Positions 1-7,534 are shown, counted from the stretch's first letter. The stretch: DNA of 24,361 nucleotides from Phycisphaerales bacterium UBA966 (GCA_002292895.1 DBCE01000120.1:1-24361), one strand, 5' to 3'. Notes: generated by a model from the sequence alone, not told the origin. Numbers and translations: made by a program.

Positions 1-1777
1 GCGCCGCATCGCTATCACTGAGCGCGGTGCCAAGCACCGCGGCAATCGCAGCTTGGAATTCCGCATCTACACGAGCGCTCGCTGCGTTGCGCTCCTCGCT
101 GGCGCGCACGCACGGCGGGCACTGCGCCACGCCATCAGCATTCACCGTGGCGGAGCGGAACGACTCGTCATACGCAGCCTCCAACGGCTCGACAACTTCT
201 TCCCAGCGCTTCAAGTAGTCCGCATGCAGACCGCGAATGGTGTCTGCAGATTTTTCCGGCATTCCAAAGGAACGAAGGGTCGCTAGCAGCGCTTGCAAGT
301 CCGCAAATGAACTGGCGGAAGTGTCGTTCCCGTTTGCTTGTGCAAGTGCCACGGACAGCGGATCAGCGGTTTCCCCTTGTGCTGCCTCTTCGGCTTCCAA
401 CTCCTCCGCCTTGGCCGCATCCACGAAACTCTTCGCTTCGGAAATGCCGGCAAGCAATGACCAGTCTGGCGATTCTTCCTCGTTGCCAACACAACCTGCG
501 CCGCACGGGGCGAGTGCGCGCTTCTCAAACGCTGCAAACTCCTTGGCGAATTGTTCGCTGATAGCTAGGTTCGCCTGATACCACTGGTTTTTTTCGTCAA
601 CCTTTCCCAGCGCTTGATACTGGCGGTCAACAAGCTTGCTACCCGCATCAACCAAGAATGCTGGGAAGTCGACACGCCACTTTTCGATGGCGCTATGAAG
701 GCATTCGCGACAGGCGTTGTCAAGCGTTGGCCGCACAAGTGGCGCCAACAATCCGCCCAGTGGGATTCCAGTACTTGGATCATTACAAGCGTTGAAGTCG
801 TACACCTCCTCGCATAGGCGGAGCGCAAATTTCCAGCGCGCGCGTGGGGGCAGCGTTTCCAACAGCACGCGACACGCGTCCCACTGCGCGCGCAATACCG
901 CGGACGCTGGACCACTGAGTTTCTGACGTTTGTCCAAATATGCCTGACTCATTCCGCCAGCGACGCGCGCAAACTCCGTTCCGGCAACGGGCTCATCATC
1001 GGCATCAGGAGAGCGCGATGCCAGATCGGCAGCGCGCAGTTCCATGTAGTCCAGCATGGACATCTTTGAAACCCCCAGTCGATCCATGTCCGCTGCAAAG
1101 TCCAGGCGCGATTGGCGCACGCCTTGGCACAACGCGCGGATAGCAGCGATCCGACGAGCGCGGGTTGGTTCCAACGCGGTCATCGCGGCTGCAAGTGCAT
1201 CATGGTCGTCTGGAAGTGCGCGCATGAGAGCGGCTTCAACATCAAACTCTGCAAGTTGCGCGCCCAGTGACGCTATGTCGGAGGGTTGATCAGCGACCGC
1301 GCTTTGCAACGCTCGTTGAGCCCGCACGCTGGCGATCTTGGGACGCATTGATTCATCGCTTGCCAAAGCGATGGCGGCAAAGAGCGCGTCCTCAAGGCGT
1401 TCGCGTTGTGCGGCACACGCGTCAAGCGCCGTGAGCTGTTGCAGCACGGTGGCCCGGGACTCTGCAATCGGGCGGTCGCCAAACAAGCGGCTGGGCGTGT
1501 CTGTGCCACTACTGGCACCTCGCTTTGCGGCGTTCGCAAGTTCCGCAGTGCGCCAGTCCGCTAGATAGCGTTCATACGCATCCAACACGCTGCTGCGCGG
1601 GGTAGTCACCCCTGCGCCATCAAGCATGGCAAGCACGGCGCTGAGTGGCAACAGATCAATGGCGCCGATGGCGTAGCGGACGGCATCGCTACCCGCTGTG
1701 ACGGGTGCAGTGATGACTGCCGAAAGCAACAGCGCGAATACTGCGATCGTTGATCGAAGCATTCGCGCTACGCGCAT
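1..1777 (-). CDS. Secreted alpha-helical protein of unknown function, cut off at the left edge
   Basis: I checked this minus-strand frame codon by codon: it is open from an ATG at 1777 to the window edge, giving at least 592 residues with no stop. I do not recognise the family. The first 29 residues form a classic signal peptide: a basic start (MRVARMLR), a hydrophobic core, then APVTAG as a probable signal peptidase I site, so the protein is predicted to be exported. The rest is rich in Ala, Leu, Glu and Arg and looks mostly helical. There is a pair of cysteines in CGAGC (about residue 430), an acidic Glu/Ala-rich linker after it, and CPPC near residue 555. CPPC is not followed by His, so it is not a c-type haem site. 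The start codon overlaps the stop of the upstream DinB-family gene by one base (TGATG), so translation of the two is probably coupled. The C-terminus is not in the window. Confidence 0.85.
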   Translation of the reverse strand, partial: MRVARMLRSTIAVFALLLSAVITAPVTAGSDAVRYAIGAIDLLPLSAVLAMLDGAGVTTPRSSVLDAYERYLADWRTAELANAAKRGASSGTDTPSRLFGDRPIAESRATVLQQLTALDACAAQRERLEDALFAAIALASDESMRPKIASVRAQRALQSAVADQPSDIASLGAQLAEFDVEAALMRALPDDHDALAAAMTALEPTRARRIAAIRALCQGVRQSRLDFAADMDRLGVSKMSMLDYMELRAADLASRSPDADDEPVAGTEFARVAGGMSQAYLDKRQKLSGPASAVLRAQWDACRVLLETLPPRARWKFALRLCEEVYDFNACNDPSTGIPLGGLLAPLVRPTLDNACRECLHSAIEKWRVDFPAFLVDAGSKLVDRQYQALGKVDEKNQWYQANLAISEQFAKEFAAFEKRALAPCGAGCVGNEEESPDWSLLAGISEAKSFVDAAKAEELEAEEAAQGETADPLSVALAQANGNDTSASSFADLQALLATLRSFGMPEKSADTIRGLHADYLKRWEEVVEPLEAAYDESFRSATVNADGVAQCPPCVRASEERNAASARVDAEFQAAIAAVLGTALSDSDAA

Positions 1778-2274
1778 CACATGGCGCTCCCGAGGCCCAT
1801 GATGCGTCGCCATGCGCTGATCTGCCCAAGGTGCATCTGCATGTGGCCGATGCACAGGAAGGTGATCGCGCCGCCCTTCTGCGGGAACATCTCTTTGAAG
1901 CGACCTTCGGCAGGATTTTCCTCAGCGAAGACGGAGTCCGGGGCCGTTTCAAGTGCCTTGGCTACGGAGTGGTAGCCGGCGGTGAAGTGCTTCATGATCT
2001 CGTCCTTGGACGGATATTCGCCAGGCGCGGCTTCGATGCCAGCCTTGAAGCGATCATCCCAACCAGCAGGATTTGGAACGATGAGATCGGGGCGGCCGAG
2101 CGCGCCGAGCGCACGATGCGGGTAGAGCGACAGGTGCGCCATGTAGAAGGCGGGGCAGACCACGTCCTTCGCGGGGAAGTGCGCGAACTTGTCGGCGGGG
2201 ATGGACTTGGTGAGGACGTCGGCGTAGCCGAGGCCGATGTTCAGGCCGGAGAGGACGTAATGGGCGTATGACAT
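1777..2274 (-). CDS. DinB-family putative metal-dependent protein
   Basis: A 165-residue protein of the usual DinB/DUF1993-like size, expected to be a four-helix bundle holding one divalent metal. The likely metal ligands are His47 (in AHLSLY) and the His144/His148 pair (in GHMQMHLGQ), the spacing expected of the DinB triad. Family members include thiol-dependent transferases such as bacillithiol S-transferases, but many have no known activity and no substrate can be assigned here. It begins a short unit with the secreted protein downstream (TGATG overlap). No Shine-Dalgarno sequence is visible. A TAGACT hexamer lies nine bases before the ATG, which suggests a leaderless or nearly leaderless message. 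The family call is fairly secure; the exact subfamily is not. Confidence 0.8.
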   Translation of the reverse strand: MSYAHYVLSGLNIGLGYADVLTKSIPADKFAHFPAKDVVCPAFYMAHLSLYPHRALGALGRPDLIVPNPAGWDDRFKAGIEAAPGEYPSKDEIMKHFTAGYHSVAKALETAPDSVFAEENPAEGRFKEMFPQKGGAITFLCIGHMQMHLGQISAWRRIMGLGSAM

Positions 2275-2283
2275 AAGACCCGC

Positions 2284-2289
2284 AGTCTA
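2284..2289 (-). promoter_or_regulatory. Putative -10 element (TAGACT) for the DinB-family gene
   Basis: On the minus strand TAGACT lies nine bases before the ATG at 2274. No good -35 hexamer is seen 16-18 bases upstream, in the 3' end of the ThiF-like gene. It is included because the same arrangement recurs at other gene starts in this window. Confidence 0.35.
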
Positions 2290-2300
2290 GACAAATTTGG

Positions 2301-3377
2301 TTACTGTCCGATGCAGCGATCGTAGATGGTCTGCGCAACCATGGGGTCCGTGGTGCCCCGCACAATGGCCCGACCGTCAGGGAACACTGATAGTTCCATC
2401 GACCCGGCAAGTGAACCCACGAGCAATCCATCCGCCATCACAAATGTTCCGAGCGACGCAAGGCGCATCTGCAGACGCACCAGATCCATCTGCGCCACCG
2501 CCGCCGGGCGCACCTGCACCGCGTTGCGGCCACACAACACCGTGCATCGGCCATCGGTTTCCGCGTCCAGAAACTCAAACTGCCGAGCACCGCAACATGG
2601 GCACTCCGCCCGCCCCGCCCCCGCGAGCGACATGCGTGACATCCGATTCGTTTCAAGTTCCATCGACCAGAATGAGACATCCAACAGGTCCACGCGCCCC
2701 GCAAGCAACTTGATCGCCTGCCCTGCCGCATAGGCGCCAACCATGGCAACCGCTGGACCAAACACTCCGGCCGTGTCACATGTTTCGCCCTCGCCCGGCG
2801 CGGGTACTTCGGGGAACACGCACCGCAGGCACGGGGCGTCAGACCTTGGAATTCCAAGGGCGCCCGCTACGCCAGCAAGTATCGGCATGGATGTGCCTCG
2901 CATCGCCACCGCACCGGCGTGCACAAACGCCTTACCAAGTTTCACCGCCGCATCATTCAACAGGTAACGCGTTCGATAGTTGTCGAGCCCGTCAATGATC
3001 ACCTCGCAATCGTTGACAAACTCTTCAACATTGTCAGATGAAAGATGCTCAACACAGGCGTGCACACGCAATGCTGGATCGATCGCCTGCACGCGACGCT
3101 TCGCTGCTTCTGCCTTCGGCACACCAGCGCGCGCATCAGCGTCTACGTAGAGAGACTGTCGTTGCAAGTTGGTGAGTTCCACCACATCGCGGTCCACCAG
3201 CGTCAGCGTGCCTACACCTGCGCGCGCCAGTAGGTCAATCGCTGTACATCCAAGTGCACCACAACCAACTACCAGCGCATGCGCCCCAGCAAGGCGCGCC
3301 TGCGCCGCCACGCCAAACCCCGGCAAGATCATTTGCCGGTGGTGACGAGCGTGCGGATCTGGCAACGAGTCAGGCAT
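2301..3377 (-). CDS. MoeB/ThiF-family E1-like adenylyltransferase
   Basis: This enzyme should adenylate the C-terminal glycine of a ubiquitin-like sulfur carrier (MoaD, ThiS or similar) before sulfur transfer. It is 358 residues from the ATG at 3377. Visible features are HRQMILPGFG (residues 13-22), the nucleotide loop GCGALG (38-43), the Asp in GLDNYRTR (130-136), two CxxC pairs that probably bind zinc (183/186 and 259/262), and Cys200 in GETCDTAG at the position of the conserved catalytic cysteine. After the second zinc pair comes an extra domain of about 90 residues beginning near CTVLCGRN, not the rhodanese found in some homologues; I do not recognise it. A longer frame begins with GTG at 3401 inside a terminator hairpin and is rejected. 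No ThiS/MoaD carrier gene is in the window, so thiamine, molybdopterin and other sulfur pathways cannot be told apart. Confidence 0.85.
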   Translation of the reverse strand: MPDSLPDPHARHHRQMILPGFGVAAQARLAGAHALVVGCGALGCTAIDLLARAGVGTLTLVDRDVVELTNLQRQSLYVDADARAGVPKAEAAKRRVQAIDPALRVHACVEHLSSDNVEEFVNDCEVIIDGLDNYRTRYLLNDAAVKLGKAFVHAGAVAMRGTSMPILAGVAGALGIPRSDAPCLRCVFPEVPAPGEGETCDTAGVFGPAVAMVGAYAAGQAIKLLAGRVDLLDVSFWSMELETNRMSRMSLAGAGRAECPCCGARQFEFLDAETDGRCTVLCGRNAVQVRPAAVAQMDLVRLQMRLASLGTFVMADGLLVGSLAGSMELSVFPDGRAIVRGTTDPMVAQTIYDRCIGQ

Positions 3378-3384
3378 AGACACA

Positions 3385-3412
3385 ACGATAGAGAAAAACA
3401 CCGAAGCGCCAA
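3385..3412 (-). promoter_or_regulatory. Putative promoter of the ThiF-like gene, overlapping the rpsG terminator
   Basis: On the minus strand the -35 candidate TTGGCG (3412-3407) is followed after 16 bases by TATCGT (3390-3385), then seven bases to the ATG at 3377. The -35 falls in the promoter-proximal part of the terminator stem at 3401-3432. Transcription would start at or within a few bases of the start codon. Confidence 0.4.
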
Positions 3413-3432
3413 GTTTGTGCTTGGCGCTTCGG
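3391..3432 (-). terminator. Rho-independent terminator downstream of rpsG
   Basis: A perfect 13-bp inverted repeat (3401-3413 paired with 3420-3432) encloses a six-base loop and is followed on the minus strand by TGTTTTTCTC. It lies 35 bases after the rpsG stop and should end the S12-S7 transcript before the ThiF-like gene. Confidence 0.85.
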
Positions 3433-3466
3433 GAAATTTCAGTAAATCAAGCTGCGGAGCAGGCGA

Positions 3467-3961
3467 TCACCACGCAAAGTGCGCGAACGCCTTGTTGGCG
3501 TCAGCCATACGGTGCGTGTTCTCGCGGGTGGTCACTGCCTTGCCTTCGTTCTTCGCTGCGTCCATCAGTTCCTTCGCCAGGCGAAGGTGCATCGGACGAC
3601 CACGCTCAGAGCGAATCGCGTCGATGATCCAACGGAAGGTCAGGCTCTGCTGACGACGGCGGTTCAGCTGCATTGGAACCTGATAGTTGGCTCCGCCGAC
3701 GCGCTTGGAACGAACTTCAACCACTGGGCGCACGTTGTCGCACGCCTTCTGGAAGAGCTCGATCGCCGTCTTCGGCAAGTTCTCGTTCTTGTCCTTATCG
3801 AGGCGGGTCTGGATCTCATCGAACGCGTCGTAAACAACGCGCGTGGCTGGACCCTTCTGGCCGCCGTACATCATGCAGTTGATGAACTTGGCAACAACCT
3901 TGTCCTGATAGCGGGCGTCAGGCTTGAGTTGCGATTCGCTAGCGGTGAACTTCCTGGGCAT
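3467..3961 (-). CDS. rpsG: 30S ribosomal protein S7
   Basis: S7 binds the 3' major domain of 16S rRNA and begins assembly of the small-subunit head. At 164 residues it is slightly longer than the usual 155-156. Family sequence runs throughout: KFINCMMYGGQKG near residues 26-38, VRPVVEVRSKRVGGANYQVP near 77-96, and the C-terminal segment around KAVTTRENTHRMADANKAFAHF. A good AGGAGA ribosome binding site precedes the ATG at 3961, unlike the genes that begin transcription units here. It follows rpsL as in the str operon, but fusA and tuf do not follow; a strong terminator and the ThiF-like gene do. In E. coli S7 represses its own operon by binding the S12-S7 intercistronic RNA, and structured RNA occupies that position here. 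Confidence 0.97.
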   Translation of the reverse strand: MPRKFTASESQLKPDARYQDKVVAKFINCMMYGGQKGPATRVVYDAFDEIQTRLDKDKNENLPKTAIELFQKACDNVRPVVEVRSKRVGGANYQVPMQLNRRRQQSLTFRWIIDAIRSERGRPMHLRLAKELMDAAKNEGKAVTTRENTHRMADANKAFAHFAW

Positions 3962-3984
3962 ATCTCTCGTCTCCTTCTGGCGAA

Positions 3985-4094
3985 ACCGGCGAAAGCCGGT
4001 GGTTTCATGCCGCGCGGGACAAATGTCCCTGAGGTAAGCGCGGAATTACTCGCCGATACGTGATGGAACGGTGGGCGGGAACAGCCCGCTCACC
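3985..4094 (-). promoter_or_regulatory. Structured S12-S7 intercistronic region
   Basis: The 144-base gap between rpsL and rpsG holds three stem-loops: 4070-4079 with 4085-4094 (ten pairs, one wobble, directly after the rpsL stop), 4016-4020 with 4025-4029 (five pairs), and 3985-3990 with 3995-4000 (six pairs, four-base loop, just before the rpsG ribosome binding site). None is followed by a U-run, so they are not typical terminators. By analogy with E. coli this may be an S7 autoregulatory site; that is inference. Confidence 0.4.
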
Positions 4095-4105
4095 AATGTG
4101 CGTGA

Positions 4106-4498
4106 TTACTTCTTCTTCTTCGAGGCAGCAGCCTTCTTCTTCACACCGTACTGCGAACGGCCCTTCTTGCGGCCTTCCACTCCGAGGCAGTCAAGCGTGC
4201 CACGAACGATGTGGTAACGAACACCAGGAAGATCGCGAACGCGACCACCGCGCACGAGCACGATTGAGTGCTCCTGCAGGTTGTGGCCTTCGCCGCCGAT
4301 GTAGGCGGTGACTTCCTTGCCGTTGGAGAGACGTACACGTGCAACCTTGCGAAGCGCGGAGTTCGGCTTCTTCGGGGTGACGGTCTTTACTTGGAGGCAC
4401 ACGCCACGCTTTTGCGGGCATGCTGCGAGGTCCTTGACCTTTGATTTCGCATCCGGCGAGCGGCGGGGCTTGCGGACGAGCTGATTGATCGTTGGCAT
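4106..4498 (-). CDS. rpsL: 30S ribosomal protein S12
   Basis: S12 is the decoding-centre protein of the small subunit. From the ATG at 4498 the product is 130 residues, beginning MPTINQLVRK; a frame extending upstream to 4591 is unsupported. The TPKKPNSALRK loop keeps Lys43 and Lys44. In the second loop, RGGRVRDLPG, residue 88 is Arg (codon at 4237-4235) where E. coli and Mycobacterium have Lys. Asp89, the RimO methylthiolation site in other bacteria, is present. The C-terminus ends in a run of lysines. No clear Shine-Dalgarno sequence precedes the ATG. A TTGCGA/TATCGT promoter lies about 40 bases upstream. rpsG follows after a structured gap. Confidence 0.97.
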   Translation of the reverse strand: MPTINQLVRKPRRSPDAKSKVKDLAACPQKRGVCLQVKTVTPKKPNSALRKVARVRLSNGKEVTAYIGGEGHNLQEHSIVLVRGGRVRDLPGVRYHIVRGTLDCLGVEGRKKGRSQYGVKKKAAASKKKK

Positions 4499-4534
4499 GG
4501 TTCTATCTATGTTTCCGTTTGGGTGAAGGGGTGA

Positions 4535-4563
4535 ACGATAGCGAGAATCGTCAATGATCGCAA
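4535..4563 (-). promoter_or_regulatory. Putative rpsL-rpsG promoter
   Basis: On the minus strand TTGCGA (4563-4558), a 17-base spacer and TATCGT (4540-4535) fit a sigma-70-type promoter. Transcription would start near 4528, leaving a leader of about 30 bases before the rpsL ATG. Confidence 0.5.
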
Positions 4564-4611
4564 CCGCCACGGCGGCACAATCAAACTTCATTCACCGAAT
4601 GATCAATTCAG

Positions 4612-5085
4612 TTATGCGCCACGATTGTGCACACTTTGCCGGCTTCGACGCACTTCATCGATAGCGGCAACGGCCAATTGGTCACATCGCTCATTCTCTG
4701 GATGCTGATTGTGGCCACGAATCCATGTCGCACGCACCCGCAAGCGGGTTCGATGCGCGTCGAGCAATTCCCACAGGTCACGATTCAGTACTGGTGACTT
4801 GTCAGCCTTGCGCCAACCACGCTTTTTCCAGCCTTCAATCCACTCATTCAGTCCCTTGACGCAGTAATCGCTGTCCGTGGTCACAATGACCTGCGCACCG
4901 TCGGGTAGTCCATCAAGACCACGAATAATCGCCGTGAGTTCCATACGATTGTTGGTGGTTCCGAGCTCCCCGCCGCTCTCAAACTGCTCATGCGCAAGGT
5001 CCCCGCCGCGCAAAATGAATCCCCAACCCCCGGGGCCGGGGTTGCCAGAGCACGCTCCGTCGGTGAACAATTCGAACTTCAACAT
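4612..5085 (-). CDS. rnhA: Ribonuclease HI
   Basis: This enzyme cuts the RNA strand of RNA-DNA hybrids, removing primers and R-loops. The product is 157 residues, close to the 155 of the E. coli enzyme. All catalytic positions are visible: Asp9 (FTDGACSGNPGPGG), Glu49 (NNRMELTA), Asp71 (TTDSDY), His125 (RGHNQHPENERCD) and Asp135. The basic WKKRGWRKADKSPV handle region is also present. The ATG at 5085 gives MLKFELFTDG, aligning with the E. coli N-terminus; a TTG four codons upstream lies against the -10 element and would not be transcribed. A good promoter lies immediately upstream with only about four untranslated bases predicted. The gene is divergent from rpmF. Confidence 0.96.
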   Translation of the reverse strand: MLKFELFTDGACSGNPGPGGWGFILRGGDLAHEQFESGGELGTTNNRMELTAIIRGLDGLPDGAQVIVTTDSDYCVKGLNEWIEGWKKRGWRKADKSPVLNRDLWELLDAHRTRLRVRATWIRGHNQHPENERCDQLAVAAIDEVRRSRQSVHNRGA

Positions 5086-5096
5086 CAGGGCGTGCA

Positions 5097-5125
5097 AGAT
5101 TACCGGAAACAGGGTCGCCTGTCAG
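5097..5125 (-). promoter_or_regulatory. rnhA promoter
   Basis: On the minus strand CTGACA (5125-5120, five of six matches to the -35 consensus), a 17-base spacer and TAATCT (5102-5097). The ATG lies 11 bases after the -10, so the leader should be only a few bases. Confidence 0.6.
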
Positions 5126-5141
5126 CGATGCGGCACGCATC

Positions 5142-5171
5142 TTGCGTTGCGCATGCTGTTTCGGCTACCAT
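5142..5171 (+). promoter_or_regulatory. Putative promoter of the rpmF-plsX-fab cluster
   Basis: TTGCGT (5142-5147), an 18-base spacer, then TACCAT (5166-5171). It resembles the rpsL promoter and the one before the right-edge gene. The predicted leader is about 70 bases and contains CATAGATAGA at 5226-5235 and a possible GAGG ribosome binding site at 5234-5237. Confidence 0.4.
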
Positions 5172-5247
5172 CCGCCCCCTGCGCTTCGGTCAGGCCCCCG
5201 CTGGGGAATGCAGCGCATTTCAGTCCATAGATAGAGGCCCACACACC

Positions 5248-5433
5248 ATGCTTCCAGCATTCCGCACATCTCCCGGCCGCACTCGTCGCCGCCGCGCTCA
5301 CCAGGCGCTCACCGTCGCACACACCGTCAACTGCCCGAACTGCGGCGCAAACAAGCGTCCGCACACCGCGTGCCGCGACTGCGGCTACGTGCGTCCTGGC
5401 CTGCAGTTGAGGGTGGCCCAGCCCGAGGCGTAA
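5248..5433 (+). CDS. rpmF: 50S ribosomal protein L32
   Basis: L32 is a small zinc-binding protein of the large subunit. The product is 61 residues from the ATG at 5248. It has the basic segment RTRRRRAHQAL followed by CPNC and CRDC pairs (the zinc knuckle) and ends GYVRPGLQLRVAQPEA. The N-terminus is MLPAFRTSPG rather than the more usual MAVPKRKTS, so it is slightly divergent. A weak GAGG ribosome binding site lies ten bases upstream. The rpmF-plsX-fab order is a widely conserved arrangement linking ribosome and membrane synthesis, and it supports the call. plsX starts 27 bases after its stop. Confidence 0.93.
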   Translation: MLPAFRTSPGRTRRRRAHQALTVAHTVNCPNCGANKRPHTACRDCGYVRPGLQLRVAQPEA

Positions 5434-5460
5434 GCCCCGGTCTGGTGCACAACTTCTCCG

Positions 5461-6486
5461 ATGCGCATAGGCGTAGACGTGATGGGGGGCGACAATGCCC
5501 CCGACCAAATTCTCAAGGGATGCGTTCAGGCGCTCCCGGCTTTGTTGCATGATGATCGCCTCGTCCTCTTTGGGGACGAAGCCGTGATCCGCGATGCACT
5601 CGAAGAGCGCGGCTTTCTCAACGATGAACGCGTCGAGATCGTTGCGACCACTGAAGTGATCGGAATGGACGAGTCGCCTGTTGAGGCGATGAAGGCCAAG
5701 AAGAATTCCTCCATCGTGGTGATGAACCAGATGGCGTCACCGAAGGCTGAGAATCGCCTTGATGTAGTCATCAGCGCTGGAAACACCGGCGCGTGCGTGG
5801 CTGCAAGCCAGTACTTCATGCGCCGGTTGCCTGGCGTTGTTCGCCCTGGAATCTGCGTCACCATCCCAACCTTCAGCGGCCCGATCATCTTGATTGATGT
5901 CGGCGCCAACATTGAGCCGAAGGCCACTCATCTCGCCCAATACGGCGTGATGGGCGATGTCTACGCGCGCGAAATCATGGGAATCAAGAACCCACGCGTG
6001 GCGCTGATGAATGTTGGTGGCGAAGAGCAAAAGGGCACGGATCTGATCCGAAACGCTCGTGACTTGATCCGCCAATTTGATCACTTGAATTTCACTGGGT
6101 TCGTCGAAGGACGCGGCGTATTCAATGGCGAAGCTGATGTCATCATCACTGACGGCGTCGTTGGAAACGTCATGCTGAAACTCGCTGAAGGCCTGTCTGC
6201 TGGCATCTTCCGCGCCATCGCGCACGAAGTCATCGCCACGGATCCAGAACTCGCCATGCGCTTTGAACCAGTGGTGAAGAGCATCTATTCCAAGCACGAC
6301 TACCACGAGTACGGCGGCGCGCCGCTCTTGGGCGTGAACGGAGTGTCGCTCATCAGTCACGGTTCCAGCAAAGACAAGACCATTCGCAATGCAATCTTGC
6401 GCGGCAAAGCCTTCGCTGAGGCGCGTATCAATGAGAAGATCGTTGCGCGCCTTGCCACCGTCAAGATGGAGCAGGTCGAGGCATGA
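5461..6486 (+). CDS. plsX: Phosphate acyltransferase PlsX
   Basis: PlsX makes acyl-phosphate from acyl-ACP and inorganic phosphate, the first step of phospholipid synthesis through PlsY. It is 341 residues, typical for the family. The N-terminus MRIGVDVMGGDNAPDQILKG is diagnostic. Other conserved stretches are VISAGNTGACVA near residues 100-111, IDVGANIEPKATHLAQYG near 145-162, and ALMNVGGEEQKGTDL near 181-195. It is expected to be a peripheral membrane enzyme. It lies between rpmF and fabH; its TGA overlaps the fabH ATG by four bases (ATGA), showing translational coupling. No strong ribosome binding site is seen before it, so it may depend on rpmF translation. Confidence 0.97.
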   Translation: MRIGVDVMGGDNAPDQILKGCVQALPALLHDDRLVLFGDEAVIRDALEERGFLNDERVEIVATTEVIGMDESPVEAMKAKKNSSIVVMNQMASPKAENRLDVVISAGNTGACVAASQYFMRRLPGVVRPGICVTIPTFSGPIILIDVGANIEPKATHLAQYGVMGDVYAREIMGIKNPRVALMNVGGEEQKGTDLIRNARDLIRQFDHLNFTGFVEGRGVFNGEADVIITDGVVGNVMLKLAEGLSAGIFRAIAHEVIATDPELAMRFEPVVKSIYSKHDYHEYGGAPLLGVNGVSLISHGSSKDKTIRNAILRGKAFAEARINEKIVARLATVKMEQVEA

Positions 6487-7484
6487 CTGCTGTGCCCTTT
6501 GGGCGTGGCGTGAGGATCGCGGGCACGGGTCGCGCGGTTCCTGCTGAAGAGCTCACCAACAAAGACCTTGAGAAGATCGTCGACACCAGCGACGAGTGGA
6601 TTCAGCAACGCACCGGTATCAAGGCGCGCCGACGTGCCAATGATTCGGAGACCGTCTTCTCGCTCGGGCGCGATGCGCTGCTGAAAGCGCTCGCTCATTC
6701 TGGCATCAATGCTGCAGATCTTGACATGATCATCGTGGCCAGCGTGAGCGGCGAGATGATTTGCCCCTCCACAGCGGCGCGCATCAGCGAAGCAGTCGGT
6801 GCCGATGAGGCTGCTGTGTTCGATCTTGCTGCAGCCTGCAGCGGATTTCTCTACGGCATGAATCTGGCCGACACCATGATCCGATGCGGCAGAGCCAAGA
6901 ACATTGCGGTCATTGGCGTTGAGGTGCTGACCCGCTTGGTTGACTGGTCCGACCGTTCAGTCTCCATCATCTTTGGCGACGGCGCCGGCGCTGCCATCTT
7001 TACTGCGGATCCCGATCCTTCCAAGGGTTGCATCCACCAGACCATGCATGGCGACGGACGTTTGTGGCGCACGCTCTACCACCCCAAGCTTGATCGTGAT
7101 GTTCCTGCGGGCGATGAAGCGAATCCGATTCGCCTGGGCCATCTCCGCATGCACGGGCGCGAAATCTACAAATTTGCAGTGACGCGCTTTCAAGAAGCGA
7201 TCCGCGACGCACTTGATGCCACTGGTATGAAGGTTGACGATGTGCAGCAGTACATCTGTCATCAATCGAATATTCGGATCATTGAGAGCGCCATCGAGAA
7301 ACTGCATTTGCCTGCCGATCGGGTCTACATCAATATCGATCGCTACGGGAATACCAGCGCGGCGAGCATTCCAATCTGCCTCGACGAGTTACTTGAAGCA
7401 AAGACGATTGGTCCCGGGAAGCCCATCATTCTTGTGGCCTTTGGTGCAGGAGTGACTTGGGCTTCGTGTGTTTGGAACATGTGA
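6483..7484 (+). CDS. fabH: 3-oxoacyl-ACP synthase III
   Basis: FabH begins fatty acid synthesis by condensing acetyl-CoA (or another primer) with malonyl-ACP. The 333-residue protein has the full catalytic triad: Cys119 (AAACSGFLYG), His260 (CHQSN) and Asn290 (GNTSAAS). The conserved TSDEWIQQRTGIKARR segment lies at residues 35-50, and the C-terminus ends in the family's GAGVTWASCVW. Primer preference (straight or branched chain) cannot be read reliably from the sequence. It overlaps plsX by four bases and precedes fabD after a 50-base gap. Confidence 0.97.
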   Translation: MTAVPFGRGVRIAGTGRAVPAEELTNKDLEKIVDTSDEWIQQRTGIKARRRANDSETVFSLGRDALLKALAHSGINAADLDMIIVASVSGEMICPSTAARISEAVGADEAAVFDLAAACSGFLYGMNLADTMIRCGRAKNIAVIGVEVLTRLVDWSDRSVSIIFGDGAGAAIFTADPDPSKGCIHQTMHGDGRLWRTLYHPKLDRDVPAGDEANPIRLGHLRMHGREIYKFAVTRFQEAIRDALDATGMKVDDVQQYICHQSNIRIIESAIEKLHLPADRVYINIDRYGNTSAASIPICLDELLEAKTIGPGKPIILVAFGAGVTWASCVWNM

Positions 7485-7534
7485 GTGCGCACCGGCTTGC
7501 CGGAAACGCACTTCACTCAAGAAGGAAATAATCG

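Noticed and set aside
1750..2271. A 173-codon plus-strand frame opposite the DinB-family gene
   Set aside because: The minus-strand product has the DinB histidine triad and expected length; the plus-strand product resembles nothing.
3378..3401. GTG start for the ThiF-like gene at 3401
   Set aside because: It lies at the base of the rpsG terminator stem and upstream of the predicted transcription start; ATG 3377 begins the conserved region.
4499..4591. 31-residue upstream extension of S12
   Set aside because: S12 begins MPTINQL in nearly all bacteria, and the extension would cover the promoter.
5086..5097. TTG start of rnhA at 5097
   Set aside because: It overlaps the -10 element, so it should not be in the transcript.
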